Shown: one piece after another, positions 8,695 to 16,308 of the stretch
Layout of the letters: each line of letters opens with the position of its first letter
Position numbering within the stretch: the first letter of the stretch is position 1
Origin: DASSKK01 sp035690495
Lineage (GTDB): Bacteria > Actinomycetota > Actinomycetes > Propionibacteriales > Nocardioidaceae
Direction: 5' to 3'
Length of the DNA stretch: 64,000 nt
Assembly: GCA_035690495.1 (NCBI GenBank)
Contig: DASSKK010000069.1
Coordinates: 1-64,000 of the forward strand
Translations under genes and position numbers: made by a program
The notes under the pieces: model-generated
Database searches by the model: none
Told to the model about the DNA's origin: nothing
Seen by the model: the letters and a program-made list of their open reading frames with translations, nothing else

Positions 8695-10899
8695 ATGCTA
8701 GTCGTGTTGATCCTGGGCCTGCTGATGACCGCCGCCGCCTTGGTGTTCGCCGGCCGTCGGGTCTGGTTCCTCTACCGGGTGATGGCCAGCGGCCAGCCCG
8801 CGCCGGGTCGGATCGAAGGCGTGACCCACCGGGCCGGCCGGGCGGCGCTCACCCAGCTCACCGAGGTCTTGGGGCAGCGCAAGCTGCTGCGCTGGACCGT
8901 CCCCGGGGCGGCGCACTTCTTCGTGTTCTGGGCGTTCGTGATCCTGCTCACCGTCTACATCGAGGCCTACGGCAACCTGTTCTCCCCCGGCTTCGCCATC
9001 CCGGGCATCGGCCACTCACCGGTGCTCGGCTTCCTCCAGGACTTCATCGCGCTGATGGCGCTGCTGGGCATCATCGTCTTCGCCGTCATCCGGTTGCGGG
9101 AGGACCCGGACCGGTTGGGACGCAAGTCCCGCTTCTCCGGCTCCCACCTCGGCGGGGCGTGGCTGACGCTGTTCATGATCTTCAACGTCGTCTGGTCGCT
9201 GTTCCTCTTCCGGGGCGCGTCGGCAGCCCTCGGCGACTTCCCCTACACCAGCGGCGCGTTCTGTTCGCGGGCGATCGGGGCGATGCTGGCGCCGCTGGGC
9301 CACCCGGCCAACCAGATCCTCGCCGACGTCGGCGAGCTGCTGCACATCGGCGTGATGCTGGTGTTCTTGATCTTCGTGCTGAACTCCAAGCACCTGCACA
9401 TCTTCGTGGCTCCGCTCAACGTGCTGTTCAAGCGGCAGCCGATCGCGCTCGGTGCGTTGCAGCCGATGATGGCCGGCGGGGCCCCGATCGACTTCGAGAA
9501 CATCGAGGAGCTCGACGAGGACACCGCGATGGGCGTCGGCAAGGTCGAGGACTTCACCTGGAAGGGCCTGCTGGACTTCCAGACCTGCACCGAGTGCGGC
9601 CGCTGCCAGTCCCAGTGCCCGGCGTGGAACACCGAGAAGCCGCTGTCGCCCAAGCTGCTGATCATGAACCTGCGTGACCACGCCAACGCCAAGGCGCCGT
9701 ACCTGCTGGCCGCCGAGGGCCAACGCGAGAGCCTGCCCGAGCAGGTGAAGGCCGAGGCGGAACGTGAGCTTGTCGGCGCCACCGAGGGCGACCCGGCTCT
9801 TCCCTCGGGTGGTGCGGTGATCGACCCCGACGTGCTGTGGTCGTGTACGTCGTGCGGCGCCTGCGTGCAGCAGTGTCCGGTCGACATCGAGCACGTCGAC
9901 CATATCGTCGACATGCGCCGCTACCAGGTGCTCATCGAGTCAAACTTCCCCTCCGAGCTCAACCAGCTGTTCAAGGGGCTGGAGACCAAGGGCAACCCGT
10001 GGAACATGGCGCCCTCGGCGCGGATGGACTGGGCCAAGGGCCTGGACTTCGACGTCAGGGTCGTCGGCGGTCCCGGCGAGAACGATCCCGAGGACCTGAG
10101 CGACGTGGACTGGCTGTTCTGGGTCGGCTGTGCCGGCGCGTACGACGACCGGGCCAAGAAGACCACCCGGGCGGTCGCCGAGCTGCTGAACCTGGCCGGG
10201 GTCGACTTCGCCGTGCTCGGCGACGGCGAGACGTGCACCGGCGACCCGGCGCGTCGCGCCGGCAACGAGTTCGTCTTCCAGCAGCTGGCGATCGAGAACG
10301 CCGAGACGCTGTCGGCAGCGAAGGCCAAGAAGGTCGTGGCCACCTGCGCACACTGCTTCAACACGCTCAAGAACGAGTACGCCCAGCTCGGCGACCACGC
10401 CGTCGAGCTTGAAGTCGTGCACCACACCCAGCTGCTCAACCGGCTGGTGCGCGAGGGCAGGCTGACCCCGGTCCCCCGTGACAGCACAGAGACCGGGCAC
10501 CTAAGACCCATCACCTACCACGACCCGTGCTACCTCGGTCGCCACAACCAGGTGTACTCACCGCCGAGGGAGCTGCTCGGCGCGCTTCCGGGCACCGAGT
10601 ACAAGGAGATGCCGCGCAACAGCGAGCGGTCCTTCTGCTGCGGAGCCGGCGGTGCCCGGATGTGGATGGAGGAGCAGCTCGGCGAGCGGATCAACAACAA
10701 CCGGATCACCGAGGCGGTGGCCACCGGCGCCGACCAGGTCGCCACCGCGTGCCCGTTCTGCAAGGTGATGCTCGCCGACGGGCTCACCGCCCAGCAGGCG
10801 AACGGCTCGGCTCGCGAGGACGTCGAGATCGTCGACGTGGCGCAGATGCTGCTGTCCTCGGTGAAGCCGGCCGAGTCGGCCGCCTCCCGGCCTGCCTGA
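8695..10899 (+). CDS. Membrane Fe-S oxidoreductase, EtfD-like (ETF:menaquinone type)
   Basis: 734 residues. The N-terminal 240 residues hold about six membrane helices like a nitrate-reductase gamma heme b domain. Two 4Fe-4S motifs follow: CTECGRCQSQCP (about 297) and CTSCGACVQQCP (about 383). Two CCG-type cysteine-rich domains come next: WVGCAGAYDDR (about 476) and DPCYLGRHN ... SFCCGAGGARM (about 611 and 648). This architecture is that of Mycobacterium tuberculosis EtfD (Rv0338c), which passes electrons from ETF to the quinone pool during fatty acid beta-oxidation; the protein here is shorter than the mycobacterial one. RBS GGAGTAG precedes ATG 8695. A shared palindrome with the acyl-CoA dehydrogenase at 26 kb supports this role. 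Confidence 0.8.
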   Translation: MLVVLILGLLMTAAALVFAGRRVWFLYRVMASGQPAPGRIEGVTHRAGRAALTQLTEVLGQRKLLRWTVPGAAHFFVFWAFVILLTVYIEAYGNLFSPGFAIPGIGHSPVLGFLQDFIALMALLGIIVFAVIRLREDPDRLGRKSRFSGSHLGGAWLTLFMIFNVVWSLFLFRGASAALGDFPYTSGAFCSRAIGAMLAPLGHPANQILADVGELLHIGVMLVFLIFVLNSKHLHIFVAPLNVLFKRQPIALGALQPMMAGGAPIDFENIEELDEDTAMGVGKVEDFTWKGLLDFQTCTECGRCQSQCPAWNTEKPLSPKLLIMNLRDHANAKAPYLLAAEGQRESLPEQVKAEAERELVGATEGDPALPSGGAVIDPDVLWSCTSCGACVQQCPVDIEHVDHIVDMRRYQVLIESNFPSELNQLFKGLETKGNPWNMAPSARMDWAKGLDFDVRVVGGPGENDPEDLSDVDWLFWVGCAGAYDDRAKKTTRAVAELLNLAGVDFAVLGDGETCTGDPARRAGNEFVFQQLAIENAETLSAAKAKKVVATCAHCFNTLKNEYAQLGDHAVELEVVHHTQLLNRLVREGRLTPVPRDSTETGHLRPITYHDPCYLGRHNQVYSPPRELLGALPGTEYKEMPRNSERSFCCGAGGARMWMEEQLGERINNNRITEAVATGADQVATACPFCKVMLADGLTAQQANGSAREDVEIVDVAQMLLSSVKPAESAASRPA

Positions 10900-10909
10900 T
10901 CCTGCCGAC

Positions 10910-10942
10910 CCGCGCACTATGCGATGCCGAGCCGCGCACTAT
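10910..10942. repeat. Two CCGCGCACTAT direct repeats
   Basis: CCGCGCACTAT occurs at 10910-10920 and 10932-10942, start to start 22 bp (two helical turns), in the short gap between convergent genes. A close variant, CCGCGGACTAT, occurs at 49337-49347. Function unknown; too short to class as an element with confidence. Confidence 0.4.
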
Positions 10943-10967
10943 CCGCTGATGCGCCACGACGCGATCG

Positions 10968-12755
10968 CTAGAAGACGACGGTGAAGGTGTTCGAGCAGCT
11001 GGTCGTCGACCCGGCATCGCAGACCTTGTAGGTGTACGTCGCGCTGCCGCGGTCGCCCGTGTTGTCGGTGTAGCTCATGCCCTTCACGGTCGTGATCACC
11101 CCACCATCACGGTAGACGTCGACTGTCGCGGCTGCGCCGGTCCAACTCAGGTCCACCGTGTTGCGGCCGCGGTTCTTGTAGCCGGTCGCGGTCAGCGTGA
11201 TCGACGACGTACTCCCGCTGGAGCCCACCGTGACCTTCTGCGAGGTGCTGCCGCTTGCGCCGTCGTTGTCGATGGCGATCAGCGACACTGTGTACGTACC
11301 TGCTCCCGAGAACGTGTGCTTCGGGTTCTGCTGGAGCGACTCCGCTTCGGTGCCGAAGTGCCAGTTCCAACCGGTGACGGTGCCGTCCGAGTCGGTGCTC
11401 GTGTCGGTGAACGTGCAGGTCAGATCCGTGCAGGTGTACGTGAACGACGCGGTCGGCGGCTGGTTGGTCGTGCCGCCGCCTCCCCCGCTCGTACCCCCGA
11501 CGAAGCCCGCGTCGCCGTTCGGCGTGCCCAGGCCGGTCGGTCCGTCGTACCCGGGGACCGCTTCGCACAGGTAGCCGTCGCGGCAGTGGTGGGTGTTCGA
11601 TCCGCTGGTGACGTCGAACCAGCCGCCGGCGTTGGCGTACGGCGTGCCCGGCGACCGGGAGATGGACTCGGACGTGCCGGCCTGGGCGTTCGCCCATGCG
11701 CCAGCTATGAATGGCGCCGCGACGCTTGTCCCGCCGTAGACGTACCAGTTCTCGTCGTTCGTGCTCCCGTAGCTGTCGTAGACCGCGACGCCGGTGTTCG
11801 GGTCGGCGACCGCGGACACGTCGGCAACCGTGCGATGCGAGCATCCGGAGTCCGTCTGCCAGGTCGGCTTGTGCTCGTAGGACGAGCAGCCGGAGCCGGC
11901 GCCCGACCAGGCGGTCTCCGACCAACCGCGCGTGCCGCCTTCGCTGAGGCTGGTGCCGCCGACCGCGGTGACGTACTGCGAGGCGGCCGGGTACTCCGCG
12001 CCGTAACCCTCGTCGCCCGAGCTGACGGTGAACGCGACGTTCGAGCGATTGAAGTGCCCGTCGTATTCGTCGCCGGTCTCGGCAGGGAACTCGTTGCCGC
12101 CATAGCTGTTGCTGACGAACGTCGCACCCTGGGCGACGGCCTGGTCGACGGCGGCCATCAGGTCGGAGAAGCTGTTCGAGTCGGCCTCGACCAGCACGAT
12201 CCTGCAGGTCGGGCAGGCCGCGGAGACCATCTCGACGTCCAGGTCGATCTCGGCTCCCCAGCCGGTGTCGCCCTTCGGGTACGCCGTGCCGCCCCTCTGG
12301 TTCACCTTCTTGAAGCACCCGTTGAGTGTCGTGCAGGGGCCCAAGTTGAACTCGACACGGTACTTCGCGAGATCGGCCTCCGCGTTCGGGTTGTCGAAGG
12401 CGTCGACGATCGCCACCGTCTGCCCGTTCGCCGGGGCCGGCAGGTTGTACGCGTCCTGCAGCTCATCCGGCGTGTAGCCGTAATGGTAGGAGCCGGTGGC
12501 CAGCGGGGTCGGGTTGTGCGCATGGGTCACCACATGCGCGTGGCACATCGCGGTGCCGGCCGCGGGCGGTCCGCACACCGGCCGCTGGCTGTGCGCGGGA
12601 AGCGGCCGCGGAGCCTGCGTGCCGTTCTGGCCGCTGGGACCACTCCGCCCGGCGGCCGCAGCGCCGGTGGCCGGGATGATGGCGACGGCGACGAGAGCGG
12701 CGATGCCGAGAGCGGACGAGACAATGCGACGATGCGTGAAGCGGCGACGCGTCAT
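10968..12755 (-). CDS. Secreted S53 (sedolisin) peptidase with PKD domain
   Basis: 595 residues. A Sec-type signal peptide (MTRRRFTHRR basic end, then a hydrophobic ALGIAALVAVAIIPATGAAAA core) leads to a short linker with no long S53 prodomain, then the catalytic domain from YTPDELQDAYNLP (about 90). Catalytic Glu and Asp lie in GWGAEIDLD (about 168-172), the oxyanion region in SSGDEGYG, and the nucleophile in YGGTSVAAP (Ser about 341). A Gly-rich hinge is followed by a PKD domain (NQPPTASFTYTC ... TVSLIAIDNDG, about 430-510) and a C-terminal Fn3-like beta domain ending TFTVVF. The PKD and Fn3-like parts suggest binding to protein or polysaccharide matrix. ATG 12755 has GGAG about 9 nt upstream. 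Confidence 0.88.
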   Translation of the reverse strand: MTRRRFTHRRIVSSALGIAALVAVAIIPATGAAAAGRSGPSGQNGTQAPRPLPAHSQRPVCGPPAAGTAMCHAHVVTHAHNPTPLATGSYHYGYTPDELQDAYNLPAPANGQTVAIVDAFDNPNAEADLAKYRVEFNLGPCTTLNGCFKKVNQRGGTAYPKGDTGWGAEIDLDVEMVSAACPTCRIVLVEADSNSFSDLMAAVDQAVAQGATFVSNSYGGNEFPAETGDEYDGHFNRSNVAFTVSSGDEGYGAEYPAASQYVTAVGGTSLSEGGTRGWSETAWSGAGSGCSSYEHKPTWQTDSGCSHRTVADVSAVADPNTGVAVYDSYGSTNDENWYVYGGTSVAAPFIAGAWANAQAGTSESISRSPGTPYANAGGWFDVTSGSNTHHCRDGYLCEAVPGYDGPTGLGTPNGDAGFVGGTSGGGGGTTNQPPTASFTYTCTDLTCTFTDTSTDSDGTVTGWNWHFGTEAESLQQNPKHTFSGAGTYTVSLIAIDNDGASGSTSQKVTVGSSGSTSSITLTATGYKNRGRNTVDLSWTGAAATVDVYRDGGVITTVKGMSYTDNTGDRGSATYTYKVCDAGSTTSCSNTFTVVF

Positions 12756-12852
12756 GGGTGGGGGCTCCAATCGAACGTTGGCTTCCTTGATGACAGCACT
12801 TCCAGTCGAAGTCCATAGCCCGAATCGACAAATTTCACCCGTCTCACCCCGG

Positions 12853-12930
12853 CGTGACATCATGAAGCACCATCGTGACGCAAAGTGACGTCACTCAATC
12901 CTTGACATGACGCCATCGTAGTGTCAGAGT
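12853..12930 (+). promoter_or_regulatory. Promoter and TGAC operator array of the RHH/DUF4097 genes
   Basis: TTGACA at 12902-12907 and CAGAGT at 12925-12930 are 17 bp apart and place the transcription start at about 12937-12938, on the ATG. Around them lie repeated TGAC/GTCA half-sites at 12855, 12876, 12886 (within the perfect palindrome GTGACGTCAC, 12885-12894), 12903, 12908 and 12923, often 10 or 21-22 bp apart. This spacing on one DNA face suits a ribbon-helix-helix dimer array, so autoregulation by the downstream gene product is plausible. The divergent S53 peptidase start is 98 bp to the left. Confidence 0.5.
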
Positions 12931-12937
12931 GGCGCAC

Positions 12938-13519
12938 ATGGACATCACGCCCTACGTCGAGAGCCTCCGACACGACCTCGCCGCGGCCGCCGAAGCAGGT
13001 GGCACCGAAGCCAGGCAGGCCGCCGAACGGCTCGCCCTCGCCCTGGACCCCGCCATGCGGATGGCCCTGATGGACGCGCTCACCCAGGCCGCGGCCGAGA
13101 TCACCGCCGACCTGCCGGTCGGATCGGTCGACGTCCGGCTCCGCGGCCGTGAGCCGCAGTTCGTCGTGGACGTGCCGACCCAGCCGATCGCGGCGTCCGC
13201 GGCACCTTCCGGCCCGAGCGCACCCCGGCCCTCCGGCGGCGACGCCGAGGACGAGCAGCCGGAGGAGGACGACACGATCGCCCGAATCACCCTGCGGATC
13301 CCCGAGTCGCTGAAGTTCCGCGCCGAGGAGCTCGCCGCCAAGGGTGGGCACTCGCTGAACAGCTGGATCGTCAACGTGCTCCGGGTGGCGACCCGCGAGC
13401 GCGCCATCAACGTCGACATCGACCTGTCCAGCATCCCGTTCCTCGACGTCGCCACCGGCTTCGCCGGCAACCAGGGCCGTCCCGGACGCAGCAGCAAGAA
13501 GATGACCGGCTGGATCTAG
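12938..13519 (+). CDS. Ribbon-helix-helix (HicB/Arc-like) protein
   Basis: 193 residues. The N-terminal half is helical (MDITPYVESLRHDLAAAAEA ... PAMRMALMDALTQAAAEI), then a Pro/Ala/Glu-rich linker (about 88-112), then an RHH block ARITLRIPESLKFRAEELA followed by GHSLNSWIVNVLRVA (about 117-152), the fold of Arc/MetJ/HicB-type DNA binders. The C-terminus is basic (GRPGRSSKKM). No HicA toxin is adjacent; instead the next gene is a DUF4097 protein, a pairing common in actinobacteria. I infer an autoregulator of this small operon. ATG 12938 fits a leaderless transcript; GTG 12929 is the alternative start. Confidence 0.7.
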   Translation: MDITPYVESLRHDLAAAAEAGGTEARQAAERLALALDPAMRMALMDALTQAAAEITADLPVGSVDVRLRGREPQFVVDVPTQPIAASAAPSGPSAPRPSGGDAEDEQPEEDDTIARITLRIPESLKFRAEELAAKGGHSLNSWIVNVLRVATRERAINVDIDLSSIPFLDVATGFAGNQGRPGRSSKKMTGWI

Positions 13520-13597
13520 CCGGACCAACCCAACATCCCGCACCGACCGGCAGGCAACGCCGGCCGGAAGGCCTCGCACACCCCGAAGGAGCCCATC

Positions 13598-14425
13598 ATG
13601 TCCACCCATCACGTGTTCGACACCCCCGAGCCGACCTCGGTGTACGTCGAGATCGGTAGCGGCGACCTCAGCGTGCGCTGCGACCAGACCATCGAGACCG
13701 TCGTCGACGTCGCCGGCCAGGACGCCGAGGACGTCACCGTCGAGCAGCGCGGTGACCAGATCGTCGTGCTCTCCCCGCCGAACCGCGGGGGGTTCTTCAG
13801 CCGCGGCGGCGACCTGAGTGTGCACGTCACGATGCCCGCCGGCAGCCGGCTGGGCACCAAGCTCGGCTCCGCCGACGTCACCGTCACCGGCCGGCTCGGC
13901 GAGACGATGATCAAGACCGGCTCCGGGGACGTCAGCCTCGACGCCGTCGACGACGACGCGATGGTCGAGACCGGCTCCGGGGATCTCCAAATCGACAGCG
14001 TCTCCGGCGACCTGCGTACCAAGTCCGGCTCGGGCGACGTCGAGATCGACAAGGTAGCCGGCTCCGCCTCGATCAGCACCGGCTCCGGAGACGTCGAGAT
14101 CGGCGAGGCGGGCGGCTCGGTCCAGGTGAAGTCCGGCTCCGGCGACATGCGGGTACGCGAGGCACAGCACGACGTGTCGCTGAGCACCGCCTCCGGCGAC
14201 CTGTTCGTCGACCGCATGCACCGTGGCCGCCTGCAGGCCAAGAACGTCTCCGGGGACATCCGGGTCGCGATCCCTGCCGGCATCCCGGTGTGGACCGACG
14301 TCTCCAGCATGACCGGCTCCGTGCGCTCGACCCTCGACGGCGCCGGCCAGCCCGAGGAAGGGCAGGACTACATCGAGCTGCGGGCCAAGACGGTCAGCGG
14401 CGACATCATGTTGGAGCAGCTGTGA
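13598..14425 (+). CDS. DUF4097 (putative adhesin-fold) beta-repeat protein
   Basis: 275 residues, no signal peptide or membrane helix. The sequence is a beta-solenoid-like series with a recurring SGSGD[LV]xxx motif: about nine repeats spaced roughly 18-20 residues (GSGDLSV, GSGDVSLD, GSGDLQID, GSGDVEID, GSGDVEIG, GSGDMRV, ASGDLFV, VSGDIRV, VSGDIML). DUF4097/DUF4098 proteins are annotated as putative adhesins but are often cytoplasmic and encoded with regulators, as here with the RHH protein 78 bp upstream. RBS GAAGGAG precedes ATG 13598. Function unknown; bactofilin-like or scaffold behaviour is conceivable. Confidence 0.8.
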   Translation: MSTHHVFDTPEPTSVYVEIGSGDLSVRCDQTIETVVDVAGQDAEDVTVEQRGDQIVVLSPPNRGGFFSRGGDLSVHVTMPAGSRLGTKLGSADVTVTGRLGETMIKTGSGDVSLDAVDDDAMVETGSGDLQIDSVSGDLRTKSGSGDVEIDKVAGSASISTGSGDVEIGEAGGSVQVKSGSGDMRVREAQHDVSLSTASGDLFVDRMHRGRLQAKNVSGDIRVAIPAGIPVWTDVSSMTGSVRSTLDGAGQPEEGQDYIELRAKTVSGDIMLEQL

Positions 14426-14478
14426 GAGTCACCTGGAACTGGGCCCCGGCCCCGGACGACGTACCCCCTCGCCCCGAA

Positions 14479-14523
14479 AAGCCTTGTGGGCAAGGCGGAT
14501 CAAGCCGCCGGCCTTCCCGTTTT
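14479..14523 (+). terminator. Possible terminator or attenuator after the DUF4097 gene
   Basis: GCCTTG-tggg-CAAGGC (14483-14498) overlaps a second stem AAGGCGG/CCGCC..CCTT that ends before a CCCGTTTT run at 14516-14523. The two stems share bases and are mutually exclusive, so it could end most transcripts before the 53-residue gene at 14597 or act as an attenuator. Confidence 0.4.
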
Positions 14524-14596
14524 GCCCCCCGCCACCCCACCCATCCAAGCATCATGAACGACAACCAACAGACCACCCTCGAAGGGAACACCGATC

Positions 14597-14758
14597 ATGT
14601 CTGAGCTCGGCTTCTACTACGACCGCCTCGCCGCCCAGCGCATCGAGGAACACCTGGCCCGCAGCCGTCAGCCGCACCTGCCCAGGCCGCCGCGCCCCCG
14701 TGGACGGCACGCGCTGGCCACCCGGCTGCACCACATCGCCAACCGCATCGACAACTGA
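14597..14758 (+). CDS. Small basic hypothetical protein (53 residues)
   Basis: From ATG 14597, with AAGGGA 9-10 nt upstream, the frame runs MSELGFYYDRLAAQRIEEHL, a Pro-rich centre (PHLPRPPRPRGRH) and an amphipathic helix ALATRLHHIANRIDN. An upstream 16-codon frame from 14554 ends by overlapping this start and could be a leader peptide. It follows the RHH/DUF4097 pair in the same direction, so it may be part of that operon. I do not recognise the family; third-position GC and the start context support it as real. Confidence 0.5.
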   Translation: MSELGFYYDRLAAQRIEEHLARSRQPHLPRPPRPRGRHALATRLHHIANRIDN

Positions 14759-14767
14759 ACAGCGCTG

Positions 14768-15343
14768 CTACACCTCGGTGCGATGGAAGTTCAGGTGCGA
14801 GCGCGACGGGGTCGGCCCCCGCTGGCCCTGGTAGCGCGACCCGTACTTCTCCGAGCCGTAGGGATGCTCCGAGGGCGTGGACAGCCGGAAAAAGCACAGC
14901 TGGCCGATCTTCATGCCGGGCCAGAGCTTGATCGGCAGTGTCGCCACGTTCGAGAGCTCCAAGGTCACATGGCCGGAGAAGCCCGGGTCGATGAACCCGG
15001 CCGTCGAGTGGGTGAGCAGCCCCAGCCGGCCCAGCGACGACTTGCCCTCGAGTCGGGCCGCCACGTCGTCGGGCAGCGTCACCACCTCGTAGGTCGACCC
15101 CAGGGCGAACTCGCCGGGATGCAGGATGAACGGCTCGTCCGCCTCGGGCTCGACCCGCCGGGTCAGGTGCGGTTGGTCGGCCGCCGGGTCGATGTGCGGG
15201 TACCGATGGTTCTCGAAGACCCGGAAGAACCGGTCCAGGCGTACGTCGACGCTGGACGGCTGGACCATCACGTCGTCGAACGGGTCCAGGCTGACCCGTC
15301 CGGCGCCGATCTCGGCGAGGATGTCGCGGTCGGAGAGCAGCAC
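14768..15343 (-). CDS. dcd: dCTP deaminase (dUMP-forming type)
   Basis: 191 residues, the standard length for Dcd. Motifs: MVQPSSVDVRLD, FILHPGEFALGSTYE, RLEGKSSLGRLGLLTHSTAG (Ser/Arg and catalytic Glu region), FIDPGFSGHVTLELSN and KIGQLCFFRL. Actinobacterial homologues such as that of M. tuberculosis both deaminate dCTP and hydrolyse the dUTP to dUMP, supplying thymidylate synthesis. The start is GTG 15343, six nt after a TAGGGT -10 box (minus strand), so the mRNA is probably leaderless. Convergent with the small basic protein gene, with 9 bp between stops. Confidence 0.95.
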   Translation of the reverse strand: MLLSDRDILAEIGAGRVSLDPFDDVMVQPSSVDVRLDRFFRVFENHRYPHIDPAADQPHLTRRVEPEADEPFILHPGEFALGSTYEVVTLPDDVAARLEGKSSLGRLGLLTHSTAGFIDPGFSGHVTLELSNVATLPIKLWPGMKIGQLCFFRLSTPSEHPYGSEKYGSRYQGQRGPTPSRSHLNFHRTEV

Positions 15344-15422
15344 CCCCGCACCCTACCGAGGGATGACAGCGCCGGCACCGGCGGTGACCCGGGACACCTC
15401 TTGGCAATGCACTCGACTCCAG

Positions 15423-15440
15423 ATACTCTATTCCGAGTAT
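15423..15440. promoter_or_regulatory. PadR-type operator in front of the regulator and efflux genes
   Basis: ATACTC-TATTCC-GAGTAT is a perfect 6-bp inverted repeat around a 6-bp centre, 13 bp before the PadR start codon and next to its GAGGAGGAG ribosome-binding site. Bound protein would block the promoter, consistent with autorepression by the PadR regulator. Confidence 0.65.
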
Positions 15441-15453
15441 TCGAGGAGGAGCA

Positions 15454-16173
15454 ATGGCGCGGCGTCGGGTGTCCAACCTGCTGGCACTGGCCGTGCTCTC
15501 GTGTCTGGTCGAGCAGCCGATGCATCCGTACCAGATCTCGACCACGCTCCGCACGCGCGGCAAGGACCACAACATCAAGCTCAACTACGGCTCGCTGTAC
15601 TCGGTGGTGGACTCCCTGGCCAAGCACGGTCTGATCGAGCCGAAGCGAACCCTCCGGGAGGGCCGCAGACCCGAACGCACGGTGTACGACGTGACGGCGG
15701 CCGGCCGGGCGGAGTTCGAGGACTGGATGGCGGAGCTGATCTCGACCCCGGTGCGGGAGTACACCTCACTGGAGGCCGCGCTGGCCCTGCTCGGCGGCGT
15801 ACCACCCGATGAGAGCGCCCGACTGCTGCGTGAGCGGGTCGAACGACTCCGCATCGAGCTCGGCAGCATCGACCTGGGGCTCGAATGGGCCGCCGAGCAC
15901 GGCGTTCCGGAGCTGTTCGTGGTCGAGGAGCAGTACCGACAGGCGCTGCTGGAGGCCGAGCTGGGTTTCGTGGCCCGGCTCGCCGAGCGGATCGAGACCG
16001 GCGATCTGCCTGGCACCGTCTGGTGGCGGCGCATGCACGAGCTGGCCGCGGACAGCGGCGTGACCATGGCGGACATCATCGCCGACCCTGCGAAGTATCT
16101 CGGCGACGAGGCGGCCCAGATGCTCGCGTTCCTCGGCCCGGGGGCGGAGGGAGGCGATTCCGCGACTTCGTAG
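15454..16173 (+). CDS. PadR family transcriptional regulator
   Basis: 239 residues. N-terminal winged helix of PadR type: NLLALAVLSCLVEQPMHPYQ, then KLNYGSLYSVVDSLAKHGLI and a beta wing GRRPERTVYDVTAAGRAEF (about 7-90), followed by a long helical C-terminal dimerisation domain (about 100-190). It directly precedes an ABC ATPase/permease pair in the same direction, the common layout of a drug-sensing repressor and its efflux pump. The palindrome at 15423-15440 is the probable operator. ATG 15454 with a strong GAGGAGGAG site. Confidence 0.85.
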   Translation: MARRRVSNLLALAVLSCLVEQPMHPYQISTTLRTRGKDHNIKLNYGSLYSVVDSLAKHGLIEPKRTLREGRRPERTVYDVTAAGRAEFEDWMAELISTPVREYTSLEAALALLGGVPPDESARLLRERVERLRIELGSIDLGLEWAAEHGVPELFVVEEQYRQALLEAELGFVARLAERIETGDLPGTVWWRRMHELAADSGVTMADIIADPAKYLGDEAAQMLAFLGPGAEGGDSATS

Positions 16174-16308
16174 AAAACCCCCGGCCGGTGCGGCAACACC
16201 GGCCGGGGAACATCCTCGAGCCGACCCGGACGCGACCGTCCAGGCAACCCAAGGCGCATGGCCACGATACGGCAGGCCCGGCCGGCTCCTCATCACAAGG
16301 AGATCCCC

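Noticed and set aside
12938..14425. HicAB toxin-antitoxin system
   Set aside because: The RHH domain resembles HicB but no HicA-like dsRNA-binding gene is adjacent; the partner is a DUF4097 protein.
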